Shown here: in pieces, positions 1-8,097 of the stretch | How the letters are laid out: every line of letters starts with the position of its first letter | Position numbering within the stretch: the first letter of the stretch is position 1 | Assembly: GCA_946478845.1 (NCBI GenBank) | Contig: CAMLDI010000002.1 | Span: forward strand, 62,001 to 126,000 | Origin: an uncultured Paenibacillaceae bacterium | GTDB lineage: Bacteria > Bacillota > Bacilli > Aneurinibacillales > Aneurinibacillaceae | DNA: 64,000 bases | Direction: 5' to 3' | Program-made: the position numbers and the translations under genes | Notes under the pieces: generated by a model | What the model was told of the DNA's origin: nothing | Databases searched by the model: none | The model's input: the letters and a program-made list of their open reading frames with translations, nothing else

Positions 1-1
1 G

Positions 2-688
2 AATAGCGGAGATGTACATGGGCGTGTGCAACAAATTGTTCTGTATGGTGATGAGGAACATGTGCAAGACATAAAAAATGAATTGGACGAAACGATATCG
101 GTTTCTGTCCTGCATATATTTGATCCATCCCTCCCCTGTAAAGGAATTGCCTTGAAAAAGAATGATGGAATCAATTTTTATGTGGATCGGGTAACTTTTA
201 ACATATTGAGAAAAACCCCCATTCATGTCTATGCTCTTGCCATTATAACTGGATTAATGTTGTTGAGCCTTTTATATCAGTATGGGTCTCAGGCCTACGT
301 AAGGGCACAAATTGGATTGTTAAAAGGGAATATTAGTGAACATACAGAGATTCAGAGCCTGTTACAAAAACAAAATCAATTGGAAGCCATTCGGGCTAAT
401 GTGTTAAAAACAGCAGGGGAAATACGTGCACAGCATGTAGATCCCATTAAAACGCACCAACTTATTGCCCCACCCACCTCAGGGAGCATCGCTTTTACCC
501 AGATTGTGTTTGATAACCAAATGATTAAAATAGCAGGACGAACAGGTGATGTGCAAAGTTTAATTAATTATTACCTGCACTTGCAACAAAATCCTAACTT
601 AATGAATGTCATTTTGAATAATGTTTCCAGTGGAACAGGTGGAGTTCAATTTTCCCTTGTAATGAATCGGAAAGGGAGTGCAAGCTAA
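2..688 (+). CDS. PilM-PilN fusion protein, 5' truncated by the window edge
   Basis: Type IV pilus inner-membrane platform protein. The reading frame is open from base 2, and its first residues (NSGDVHGRVQQIVLYG) align with the middle of the complete paralogue at 2536-3921 (NSGEGHARIEQIIVFG), so the GTG at 26 is not a start and the N-terminal actin-like PilM half lies outside the window. What remains is the end of PilM, the link FYVDRVTFN, one membrane segment (HVYALAIITGLMLLSLLYQY) and the periplasmic-type coiled coil and small domain of PilN. The stop overlaps the next ATG (TAATG), so it is translationally coupled to the PilO-like gene. A PilM-PilN fusion is unusual, because the two are normally separate genes. 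Confidence 0.8.
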   Translation, partial: NSGDVHGRVQQIVLYGDEEHVQDIKNELDETISVSVLHIFDPSLPCKGIALKKNDGINFYVDRVTFNILRKTPIHVYALAIITGLMLLSLLYQYGSQAYVRAQIGLLKGNISEHTEIQSLLQKQNQLEAIRANVLKTAGEIRAQHVDPIKTHQLIAPPTSGSIAFTQIVFDNQMIKIAGRTGDVQSLINYYLHLQQNPNLMNVILNNVSSGTGGVQFSLVMNRKGSAS

Positions 689-1212
689 TGAGACCCTTAA
701 ATAAACGGGAAAGATTATTAATCATTTCTTTTTTTATCGTCTTTCTCTTATATGTGGTCTCCAATTATTGGATTAAACCCATTATGGAGAATATAGATAT
801 TTTACAGGTAGAACAAACCGCATTACGGGGGGAATGGGGTGAAATCAGAAACTGGATTGGACAGGAGAATAAATTAAATCAACAAGTAAATGCCATGGAA
901 ACCGAAGTCAATCAAGAAATGGAAAAGGTTGCCCCAGCGAACCAATCTGCATTGTATTGGAACGCTTTTAATAAGATTGCCGGGGAAACAGGAACAACGC
1001 TAACGAGAATGGATGAAGGGAAAGAAGCCGCTGCAGTGGGCAAAAGTAGAACATTTACCCTGGGTGTCAGTGGTTCTGAAAGTGGTGTTATGGAATTTAT
1101 TAAACGAATGCAAAACATGGCCTATGTCACAGCAGTTAAAACAGGAACGATGGATTATCGGGATACCTCAACTGTCATGGGTACCTTACAATTAATTGTA
1201 GGTTCTAGATAA
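688..1212 (+). CDS. PilO-like type IV pilus assembly protein (copy 1)
   Basis: 174 residues. It has a short basic N-terminus, one membrane anchor (LLIISFFIVFLLYVVSNYW), a coiled coil around residues 30-75 and a small alpha/beta domain. PilO proteins pair with PilN to align the pilus machine, and the gene order after PilMN fits that role. Its closest visible relative is the PilO-like protein at 3918-4541 (shared SALYW, ETEVNQ and VKTGT segments). This copy has only a short loop (EGKEAAAVGKSRT) where the other carries a long Gly/Thr/Ala-rich insert. It ends at a strong terminator. Confidence 0.75.
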   Translation: MRPLNKRERLLIISFFIVFLLYVVSNYWIKPIMENIDILQVEQTALRGEWGEIRNWIGQENKLNQQVNAMETEVNQEMEKVAPANQSALYWNAFNKIAGETGTTLTRMDEGKEAAAVGKSRTFTLGVSGSESGVMEFIKRMQNMAYVTAVKTGTMDYRDTSTVMGTLQLIVGSR

Positions 1213-1218
1213 GGAGTG

Positions 1219-1247
1219 AAAGAGCGAAGATTATCGCTCTTTTTTTG
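1219..1247 (+). terminator. Rho-independent terminator after first pilO-like gene
   Basis: Nine-base-pair stem AAAGAGCGA / TCGCTCTTT with a six-base loop, running into a T-run, 6 bases after the stop codon. Confidence 0.9.
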
Positions 1248-1252
1248 TTTGT

Positions 1253-1279
1253 TTGAAATAACCTTTTTATTCCTATAAT
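1253..1279 (+). promoter_or_regulatory. Probable sigma-A promoter for the pilX-like gene
   Basis: A perfect -10 (TATAAT, 1274-1279) is preceded by TTGAAA at 1253-1258. The spacer is short (15 bases; 16 if TTTGAA is used). It lies just after the terminator and 34 bases before the pilX-like ATG, so the second pilus unit is probably transcribed independently. Confidence 0.5.
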
Positions 1280-1312
1280 GAAAAATAATGAAGGGATAAG
1301 GGGTAAATAGGT

Positions 1313-2536
1313 ATGTGGAGAATACGCAATGAATCAGGGCAAAGCCTGGTCATGGCTTTAATCATTATGAGCGTATTAATGCTGGCTCTTGTAACAGTCT
1401 TATTGTTTGCTCGTACTGATTTACAACACTCACAAAAACAATTGAAACAAAATAATGCTTACTATATTGCTGAAGGCGGTTTGCAACGAGCCATCAATGA
1501 TGTGGATACAAGTATAGTAAACGGACAGGATCCGGAAACCTCTTTTTCTGACCCTAATTTTAACGGGGGGGCATATCAAGTAACGGTTACCCCGAAAACA
1601 AATGCCAGTGGAGAAAATATTGGATACACCCTTCTTTCAACAGGAACTTATCAAAATGAAACAAGGAAAATTTCGGCCTGGATTCGGCAACCTTTAGGGT
1701 ATAGTATGCTCCCTTTAAACTATGCCATTTATGCCAATGGGAATACATCCATAAACACCCTGTCAGTATTATTAAATCTACATAACATTACAGTCAATGG
1801 GAATGTCCATGGCAATGGGGTAGTACAAATGGCCAATTCGGGACTTTTATCTTCTCCGCCAAACATTAATGGTACTGTCAGCAGTACTTCCTTAGCCAAT
1901 ATCCAGGTACAGGGTTTATCCAACGGTGAAAAAGCAGTCAGACCCTTCATGCCTATGCCATTATTTGATTTTGATCATGCCCGGGAAGTAGCAAAAAGGG
2001 AAGGAATTTATGTAAATGGCAATTTATCGAATATTTCCCTCTTAGGACTGGGTCCTAATCATAAGGTGATTTTTGTAGATGGAAATTGTGATATGACAGG
2101 GCTTGATCTATTAGGAATTTCTCTTGCCAATAGAACCATTGTTGTAAATGGAAACTTTTCTGGAGCAGTATCTGTTGGAGGAGCAACACTTGTTAATACC
2201 AATTTAAATATTATAGCAAAACAAAACATTGAATTTTTGGGAGCGGTAACAGGGTTACAGGTGAATGGCATTCTTTTTGCCCAGGGCTATAATCGATATA
2301 CTAATTTGCCAGACCCTACCTCAGGAAATGTGTCCGTGGCAGGGCATTTGGAGGTGAACGGGTATCTTGGCGGAAATCAACTAACCATAGGATCCGGGCT
2401 TTTAAGCGGAATTCTGGGACTGGTAACAGGAAATATGAATTTTACTTATAATCAAAATGCTTTTGCGAACCTGCCAGCAGGCGTTGGATTCAAAACACTC
2501 CATGTGGAAATTGTCGAGCAGAAGGTGGTGCCCTAA
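1313..2536 (+). CDS. PilX-like pilus protein with a beta-helix-like repeat domain
   Basis: 407 residues. The N-terminus has a single hydrophobic segment (MALIIMSVLMLALVTVLL) and the PilX_N-type stretch NNAYYIAEGGLQRA. PilX proteins are minor pilins or accessory factors for type IV pili. The large C-terminal part carries irregular repeats built on V-N-G-N (TVNGNVHG, YVNGNLSN, FVDGNCDM, VVNGNFSG, QVNGILFA, EVNGYLGG), which suggests a parallel beta-helix or solenoid, as in DUF7305-type proteins. No clear prepilin peptidase Gly-Phe site is present. A good ribosome site (AAGGGG, 1298-1303) supports the ATG. The stop overlaps the next start as TAATG, coupling it to pilMN. Confidence 0.7.
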   Translation: MWRIRNESGQSLVMALIIMSVLMLALVTVLLFARTDLQHSQKQLKQNNAYYIAEGGLQRAINDVDTSIVNGQDPETSFSDPNFNGGAYQVTVTPKTNASGENIGYTLLSTGTYQNETRKISAWIRQPLGYSMLPLNYAIYANGNTSINTLSVLLNLHNITVNGNVHGNGVVQMANSGLLSSPPNINGTVSSTSLANIQVQGLSNGEKAVRPFMPMPLFDFDHAREVAKREGIYVNGNLSNISLLGLGPNHKVIFVDGNCDMTGLDLLGISLANRTIVVNGNFSGAVSVGGATLVNTNLNIIAKQNIEFLGAVTGLQVNGILFAQGYNRYTNLPDPTSGNVSVAGHLEVNGYLGGNQLTIGSGLLSGILGLVTGNMNFTYNQNAFANLPAGVGFKTLHVEIVEQKVVP

Positions 2537-3921
2537 TGAATAAAACAGGCGTGCAAATTGGAGAAGAACAAATAAGGGTGATTGTAGAACAGAAACATAG
2601 AAGGAAATGGAAAGTCATTCACAATGAAACCGAGCCTCTTCCTGAAGGAATTGTGAAAAACGGCCAGATTCTGAAGCCTGATAAATTAGGGTTGGCCATT
2701 AAAGAATTATTGTTGAAAAAAAACATCAGGGAAACCCATGTCTCTGTATTTGTTGAAGAAGCGCCTTTTTTTATTAGGCATATTGACCTTCCGCAAATCA
2801 ATAAAAAAGAATTAGCCAGTGCCATTCAGTTTCGCGCCCAGACTGAATTTCCAGTAAATCCAGAAGAATTGGTGATTCGTTACTATCCAATGGAAAAGCA
2901 TGTAGGAAAAAAGAGAGATGAAGTACAGGGGGAGTATGTCCTTGTAGCGATGGATAAGACTCTGGTAAATAACATTGCAGAAGCCATCCATAATGCAGGA
3001 TTAACCCTATTTTCTCTTACGATTGAACCTATTTCTATTTACAAAGGCATTTTACTAGACCAAGAGTTAAACGGTCAGTTACAAGAAAATCTCCTTCTTA
3101 TTCGCACAGATACAAGCCGCATGATGTTAGCTATTTTTTCTAAAGGAAAAATGGTTTATTCCAGATACCTTCCTTTTTCCACAGGGAAACAAGATTGGGA
3201 ACAGGAAATCTCTCGCACTTTAATGAGTTGGAATAGTGGAGAGGGACATGCCCGAATAGAGCAAATTATCGTGTTTGGAGAAAAGGAACATGAAGAGGCG
3301 GTAAGAAAACATATTGAAGAAATAATGTCTATTTCCTTACTACATATCTCTGATCCTTATCTTCCCTGTCGCGGATTGACCATAAAAAAAGCAGTGGAAG
3401 TTAATTTTTATGTGGATCGGGTTGCTTTTAAATTATTAAAAAAGACTCCCCTCTATGTGTATGCCTTAGTTTTGATTACCGGTTTTATGTTTTTCAGCCT
3501 TTTATATCAGTATGGTTCCCAGGCCTATGTTCGGGCAAGTATAGGCAGGTTACAGGGAAACATTAATGAACGGACAGAAATATCACAGTTATTGCAAAAA
3601 CAAAAAGATTTGCAAGAAATGCAAACAAGTGTATTAAAATCTGCAAGAGAAGTATCCAATCAACATATTGATCCTATTCAAACCTATCGTTTAATTGCAC
3701 CTGCAACACCGGGAACGATCACCTTTACCCAGTTTAATTTTGATAATCAATCTATTAAAGTATCAGGACGGACAGGGGATACACAAAGTTTGATTAGTTA
3801 TTATCTTTATCTGCAACAAAATCCGAATTTAATGAATGTAAAACTGAATAATGCCTCCGGGGGAACAGGTGGGATTGAATTTTCTTTCGAGATGAATAGG
3901 AAAGGAAACCAAAAGAAATGA
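2536..3921 (+). CDS. PilM-PilN fusion protein (complete copy)
   Basis: 461 residues. Residues 1-270 resemble PilM, the actin-like cytoplasmic ATPase of type IV pilus assembly (VQIGEEQIRVIV, RHIDLPQINKKELASAIQF, VLVAMDKTLVNNI). The chain continues without a stop into PilN: the FYVDRVAFKLLKK motif near 291-303, a membrane segment at about 306-325 (LYVYALVLITGFMFFSLLYQ), a coiled coil to about 375 and a small periplasmic-type domain. In most species PilM binds the short N-terminal tail of PilN, so the fusion makes that contact permanent. The start overlaps the pilX stop, and the end overlaps the pilO start by four bases (ATGA). The C-terminal half is strongly similar to 2-688. Confidence 0.8.
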   Translation: MNKTGVQIGEEQIRVIVEQKHRRKWKVIHNETEPLPEGIVKNGQILKPDKLGLAIKELLLKKNIRETHVSVFVEEAPFFIRHIDLPQINKKELASAIQFRAQTEFPVNPEELVIRYYPMEKHVGKKRDEVQGEYVLVAMDKTLVNNIAEAIHNAGLTLFSLTIEPISIYKGILLDQELNGQLQENLLLIRTDTSRMMLAIFSKGKMVYSRYLPFSTGKQDWEQEISRTLMSWNSGEGHARIEQIIVFGEKEHEEAVRKHIEEIMSISLLHISDPYLPCRGLTIKKAVEVNFYVDRVAFKLLKKTPLYVYALVLITGFMFFSLLYQYGSQAYVRASIGRLQGNINERTEISQLLQKQKDLQEMQTSVLKSAREVSNQHIDPIQTYRLIAPATPGTITFTQFNFDNQSIKVSGRTGDTQSLISYYLYLQQNPNLMNVKLNNASGGTGGIEFSFEMNRKGNQKK

Positions 3922-4541
3922 GAAAGTTTAACAAAAGAGAAAAGATTCTTGTAGGTTCTTTTGTCGTCGTTTTGGCAATTTATCTTGTCTCCACCTATTG
4001 GATTACCCCCATTATTGAAAAAATTGATGAGTTAAAAAATCAACAAGCAGAATTAAAAACCCAATGGGATGAAATTAGAAATTGGGTTGGAAAGGAAAAA
4101 AATCTAGAGCAACAGGTAAGCGCAATGGAAACAGAGGTGAATCAATTAGTAGAACGAATACCTCCTTCTAACCAATCCGCTTTATATTGGGATGCCTTTA
4201 ATCGAATTGCAAGGGAAACAGGTGTGGTCCTAACTAGAATGGTAGAGGCAGCAGCAGCAGGGGGGGCACCAACAGCAACAGGAGGCACGGCGACTGGAGG
4301 AAAAGGGACAGAGGGGACAGAAACTAGCGGAGCAGGCACAGAAGCAGGTGGTACTAGAACTGCGCCAGGAGGGAAGACATGGTCTGCCACTATGTCAGTA
4401 AATGGCCCTGAAGCTGGCATTATGCAATTTCTTAATCGCTTGCAAACCATGACTTATGTGGTGGCAGTTAAGACAGGGACCTTCGATTATCATGATGGAT
4501 CTATATTGCTAACCCTTGAACTCCTTCTTGGATCGAGATAA
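3918..4541 (+). CDS. PilO-like protein with low-complexity insert (copy 2)
   Basis: 207 residues. It has a membrane anchor at about 11-30, a coiled coil at about 32-80 and a C-terminal small domain. It is homologous to 688-1212 but carries a Gly/Thr/Ala/Glu-rich insert at about residues 111-153 (bases 4248-4376), lying between the coiled coil and the last domain. The insert is low complexity and probably a flexible linker. The gene is coupled to pilMN by an ATGA overlap and ends at a terminator, closing the pilus unit. Confidence 0.75.
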   Translation: MRKFNKREKILVGSFVVVLAIYLVSTYWITPIIEKIDELKNQQAELKTQWDEIRNWVGKEKNLEQQVSAMETEVNQLVERIPPSNQSALYWDAFNRIARETGVVLTRMVEAAAAGGAPTATGGTATGGKGTEGTETSGAGTEAGGTRTAPGGKTWSATMSVNGPEAGIMQFLNRLQTMTYVVAVKTGTFDYHDGSILLTLELLLGSR

Positions 4542-4547
4542 TAGATT

Positions 4548-4574
4548 AGGTTACCTCATTGGGTAGCCTTTTTG
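4548..4574 (+). terminator. Terminator after second pilO-like gene
   Basis: Stem AGGTTACC / GGGTAGCCT (one G-T pair) followed by a short T-run, directly after the stop. Confidence 0.8.
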
Positions 4575-4751
4575 TATTTATATGGATGATTAGGAAATAA
4601 GATTTGGTATATTTCAAAAGATGGGCGTGATAAATTTTAGTTGAGAAAAAGATACATAAGGGATAGAAAGCCTTTTTTATTAAAAAGAAAAAATTTTTAT
4701 TAGTTAGGAGGTATGATTTCATAAAAAAATCAAAGTTGGTAATATATGTAA

Positions 4752-4883
4752 ATGTTTGAATATTTGCAGGAAAGGCTAATAGGAGCAATAAAGAGAATTA
4801 TCTTTAAAATAATTATTATTGTTGTAATAATGTTTTTGGGTAGTGGATTTATTTTTAAATCAAAATCTGTTACTAATAGTTAA
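4752..4883 (+). CDS. Possible 43-residue single-pass membrane peptide
   Basis: ATG at 4752 opens a 43-codon frame to TAA at 4881. The peptide has an amphipathic N-terminus (MFEYLQERLIGAIKR), a hydrophobic stretch (IIFKIIIIVVIMFLGSGFIF) and a short basic tail. The ribosome site is poor: the strong AGGAGG at about 4705-4710 belongs to an ATG that stops after three codons. The surrounding 420 bases between the pilus operon and 4995 otherwise hold no gene. It may be a real small membrane protein, a decayed gene, or chance in AT-rich DNA. Confidence 0.3.
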   Translation: MFEYLQERLIGAIKRIIFKIIIIVVIMFLGSGFIFKSKSVTNS

Positions 4884-4935
4884 CACATTTTGATTCATAG
4901 TGGGTTGCTTGTGCTTTGTATTTTTTGTTTTTGCA

Positions 4936-4958
4936 TTATATAAATTTGTTTTATATAA
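4936..4958. promoter_or_regulatory. AT-only inverted repeat upstream of the 4995 gene
   Basis: Perfect nine-base arms TTATATAAA (4936-4944) and TTTATATAA (4950-4958) lie 36 bases before the ATG at 4995. It could be an operator or simply part of an AT-rich promoter. No protein can be named. Confidence 0.3.
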
Positions 4959-4994
4959 ACAAATCAAGTTTGATGACTAAAAGGAGAGAAAAAA

Positions 4995-5411
4995 ATGGCA
5001 TTTGTAAATGCGCGTCTAACAAAAGAAGAAAAGGCTGAAATCGAGGCAAGAGCAATACCGAATCCGGGAAATCCATGCTTTACTCTAAGACCGTCTATAT
5101 GGACAATTGACCATCAGGAAAATGTAATCTTAATATGGGGGCTTCGTGAGCGGGAAGAACCCTATGATTATCACTTTATTTTGATGTGGAAAGGTACACC
5201 ATTACCTGTAAAGTTGAGAGAATATTGGGATAAAGGTTTACCACGCAAATGGGAACTTATTTCTTTAAAAATTACGGAAAATCTCATAGAAAAACAATTT
5301 GAAATATTACAAAGCCTTAAAGATGCATTAACGGTTTATGGCTTGAATGGAAGCCCGGATGCGCCTTTTGACAATATAAATAAAAACATTAAAGTAGAAT
5401 TTAATTTTTAA
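4995..5411 (+). CDS. Hypothetical protein, 138 residues
   Basis: No family recognised. It is soluble-looking, without signal peptide or membrane segment, and has a charged N-terminus (RLTKEEKAEIEARA) and several Trp residues in the middle (PSIWTID, LIWGLREREEP, LMWKGTP). The ribosome site AAGGAG (4980-4985) and the codon pattern support a real gene. It stands alone between the pilus operon terminator and a convergent MFS gene. Confidence 0.6.
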   Translation: MAFVNARLTKEEKAEIEARAIPNPGNPCFTLRPSIWTIDHQENVILIWGLREREEPYDYHFILMWKGTPLPVKLREYWDKGLPRKWELISLKITENLIEKQFEILQSLKDALTVYGLNGSPDAPFDNINKNIKVEFNF

Positions 5412-5413
5412 TA

Positions 5414-5455
5414 TAAAAAAAGAGAACCTCCCCCCCTAATTAGTAGGAGATTCTC
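5414..5455 (-). terminator. Terminator of the MFS gene, overlapping its last codons
   Basis: Read on the minus strand, the stem GAGAATCTCC / GGAGGTTCTC (one mismatch) runs into a long T-run. The MFS stop codon (TAG, 5436-5438) lies in the loop, so the terminator begins inside the coding sequence. Confidence 0.75.
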
Positions 5456-6635
5456 CCCGTTCTTTTGCAGTTTTACTTCTAACAAGATACCCCACGTACA
5501 CTACCAAATACATAACCATCAATAGTGAAGACAAACGATACATCATACCATAACCGGTAAACCGGGCTAATAAACCTAAAATCATGGATCCCAGGCCGAT
5601 TCCTAAATCAAAACCGGAAAAGAAAGTACCCGTAGCCACACCACGTTTGTGAGGGGGAACTCGATTTATGACCCAGGCTTGCAGGGCAGGTTGAATCATG
5701 CCAAAACCAATGCCATAAAAAAGGGCCGCAAAAATTAAGCTCACTGTGCTAGTGGAAAAAGAAAGAAGAAGTAAACCTGTGATTGAGAAAAAGGCCCCAG
5801 GAAATAATACATAGGTATGACCTTTTTGATCAAATATTTTTCCTGCCAGGGGACGGACAATCATGACCATGACAGCATTAGCAAAAAAGAACCAACCCAC
5901 ATTGGGAATGTTTTTTTCAACGCCAAAGAGAGTAATAAATGTGACAATTCCGCTGTAAGTAAATCCTAGTAACAAAGCTAATAAGGTAGGAAAAAGGGCT
6001 TTCTTTTCTACAATGGATTGCAGGAAAGGCTCTTTTTTTGTTGTTTTTCGTAAATCATCTGGGCGATGGTCTTTAATTAAAAAAGAAAGCAGAACAGAGA
6101 TGACTGCTAAAAGTGTGGAAATAAAAAATACATAGCCAAATCCCATTTCATTCATGACCCAGATTCCTAATAAGGGGGATAATGCCATAGCCAGCGTGCT
6201 GGAAAGGCCATAATAACCCATTCCTTCTCCCCGTCGTTGGGGCGGGATAATATCTGAAATCATGGTACCCAGAGAAGTCGTTGACATTCCCCAACCGATT
6301 CCGTGGGGAATGCGGAGAAGCAGTACCAGTAAAAAAGTGCTCATCCAATAGTATCCTGTGACAGATAGGGTAATTAAAATAAGCCCGACAATTAATACCG
6401 GTTTGCGGCCAAAATCATTGGTTGCTTTTCCTGCAAAGGGGCGGACAAGCAAGGCGAATAGAGTAAAAATGCCAATGACTAAGCCTACGATAAAATTATC
6501 CCCTCCCAGTTTTTCAATATAAGGGGGAAGGGTAGGGATTAACATTTGAAAACTAATAAATAAAAAAAGATTAGCCAGGGTTGTGATGATAAAATCCCTG
6601 GTCCATAAAGGAGATTGAGAAGTGGAATGTGGCAT
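5436..6635 (-). CDS. Major facilitator superfamily transporter (12 TM)
   Basis: 399 residues with twelve predicted membrane segments and classic MFS signatures: GKATNDFGRKPVL after TM2, RIPHGIGWGM in TM4, and a central charged loop (KDHRPDDLRKTTKKEP). The N-terminal half resembles DHA1-type drug or small-metabolite exporters, but the substrate cannot be read from sequence. The start has a GGAGA ribosome site. The neighbouring sensor kinase gene ends 11 bases upstream on the same strand, so the two could be co-transcribed. The PPQRRGEGMGYYG loop is typical of MFS proteins. Confidence 0.8.
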   Translation of the reverse strand: MPHSTSQSPLWTRDFIITTLANLFLFISFQMLIPTLPPYIEKLGGDNFIVGLVIGIFTLFALLVRPFAGKATNDFGRKPVLIVGLILITLSVTGYYWMSTFLLVLLLRIPHGIGWGMSTTSLGTMISDIIPPQRRGEGMGYYGLSSTLAMALSPLLGIWVMNEMGFGYVFFISTLLAVISVLLSFLIKDHRPDDLRKTTKKEPFLQSIVEKKALFPTLLALLLGFTYSGIVTFITLFGVEKNIPNVGWFFFANAVMVMIVRPLAGKIFDQKGHTYVLFPGAFFSITGLLLLSFSTSTVSLIFAALFYGIGFGMIQPALQAWVINRVPPHKRGVATGTFFSGFDLGIGLGSMILGLLARFTGYGMMYRLSSLLMVMYLVVYVGYLVRSKTAKERGESPTN

Positions 6636-6646
6636 ACTCGGTCTCC

Positions 6647-7948
6647 TTATTTATATTTTTTCTTAGAGGGAAACTCAATGGTAAAGAGGGTCCCTGTGTT
6701 GTCGTTGCTTTCTAATTTGATGGTCCCTCGATTTTTTTTCACCAGGTCACTGACAATGGCAAGGCCAATTCCAGTATGATTTTCCTTCGTAGAAAAACCA
6801 TATTCGAAAATTTTCCGTTGCAGAGATGATGGAATGAGAGGACGTTGATTTTGAACCTGGATCCTTACTTTCCCATCTATTCGTTGGGTTGTAAGTTTAA
6901 TGTGGTTGCAAGGATATCCACTATTGCGAATAGCATCAGCCGCATTATCTAACAGGTTGCCAATGATTTGATTGAGTTCCACCATTTTAATACTTGTTTC
7001 TGTTAAGCTGGAATGCATTTTTAAATCTAAATGGATGCCTTCCTGTTGAAATTGAGCCAATTTTGTCTGTAAAAGGGCACTTAATCCCGGATTATCTGAA
7101 AGAAGCACTTCGTTGATTGATCTTATTTCCCCTGTTAATTCTTCTAAATACTGAATCATTTTCTCATGATCTTTTTGTTTGGCAAATATATAAAGAACTT
7201 GTATATGATTGGAAAAATCATGGCGTTGGGCCCGAATTGTTGTAAATAATGAATTCACATTATCGATATACTCTTTATATATTTGTAATTCTGTGTCTCG
7301 TTGGTTTGAATGAATCATTTCTTTAATTAAAAGGATCAATAAAATTTGAAAGAAAATTAAGGTAAGAAGACCTGTGTTAAAAAGTTCTTTTTCATTGGTG
7401 AATAAGAATTCCAAAACAATGGTGAGCAAATACATAAAAGATAAAATAATGTACGTATAAATAGAAATGTTTGCAGGGGTACCCTCACCCAGGTTTTTTT
7501 TGAAAATGGAGAAGTCGTATCGGCGTACAACCAAATAGATGATTAATAATATAATTAAATCAATCCATCCTCCGACCAAGATGAGAAAAGGCAATTGTTT
7601 CATTTGTTCGACATTATTTCCAGTTATTGTGGAAAGGGTTGTAAAAGTTAATAATTCCGTAATTTGCAAAGTAACGAGAAAGACTACCAGACAAATAAAA
7701 ATCCGTAGAATTGGGATATTGAAAACTAATTTTACAACGGCAAGTGTGATAAAAAATTGCAATGACAAGCGTATGGAATCGTCAAATTGAGAATGGTTAA
7801 GAATCCCAACAAAACAAGCTAATAACATGGAAGTAATGAAATAATGTGTTCTTTTCTCTTTTATGGAAAATCCCGATAGGGTAAGAACAAATGCTACAAT
7901 CAGAAACATTTCTGGTATGGAATAAAAGAAAAATTTAATAAGATCCAT
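6647..7948 (-). CDS. AgrC/Spo0B-type sensor histidine kinase, orphan
   Basis: 433 residues from the ATG at 7948, chosen over the upstream in-frame ATG at 8029 because of its GGGGGA ribosome site. The N-terminal half has about six hydrophobic segments. The kinase core carries the phospho-acceptor motif QRHDFSNHIQ, typical of AgrC/CitA-like kinases, then an N box (NQIIGNLLDNAADAI), a lone GIGLAIV G box and the ending GTLFTIEF. AgrC proteins sense peptide pheromones. No AgrB, AgrD or LytTR regulator is visible nearby, so its partner must be elsewhere. It is followed on the same strand by the MFS exporter. Confidence 0.8.
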   Translation of the reverse strand: MDLIKFFFYSIPEMFLIVAFVLTLSGFSIKEKRTHYFITSMLLACFVGILNHSQFDDSIRLSLQFFITLAVVKLVFNIPILRIFICLVVFLVTLQITELLTFTTLSTITGNNVEQMKQLPFLILVGGWIDLIILLIIYLVVRRYDFSIFKKNLGEGTPANISIYTYIILSFMYLLTIVLEFLFTNEKELFNTGLLTLIFFQILLILLIKEMIHSNQRDTELQIYKEYIDNVNSLFTTIRAQRHDFSNHIQVLYIFAKQKDHEKMIQYLEELTGEIRSINEVLLSDNPGLSALLQTKLAQFQQEGIHLDLKMHSSLTETSIKMVELNQIIGNLLDNAADAIRNSGYPCNHIKLTTQRIDGKVRIQVQNQRPLIPSSLQRKIFEYGFSTKENHTGIGLAIVSDLVKKNRGTIKLESNDNTGTLFTIEFPSKKKYK

Positions 7949-8097
7949 GAAGATAATCCCCCGAAAATGGCGAATTTTGTAGAATTTTGTTCGCTTTTTA
8001 TAAACTAATATTACCCTAGGATTCACCATTTGACTATTTATATTTTTTTATTTTAAGTTTTCATCATTGGATACCCATTTTTTCCTAAAAGTAAAAC

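Noticed and set aside
4142..4450. 102-codon minus-strand frame in the second pilO-like gene
   Set aside because: It mirrors the Gly/Thr/Ala-rich insert and gives a Val/Pro/Ala repeat only.
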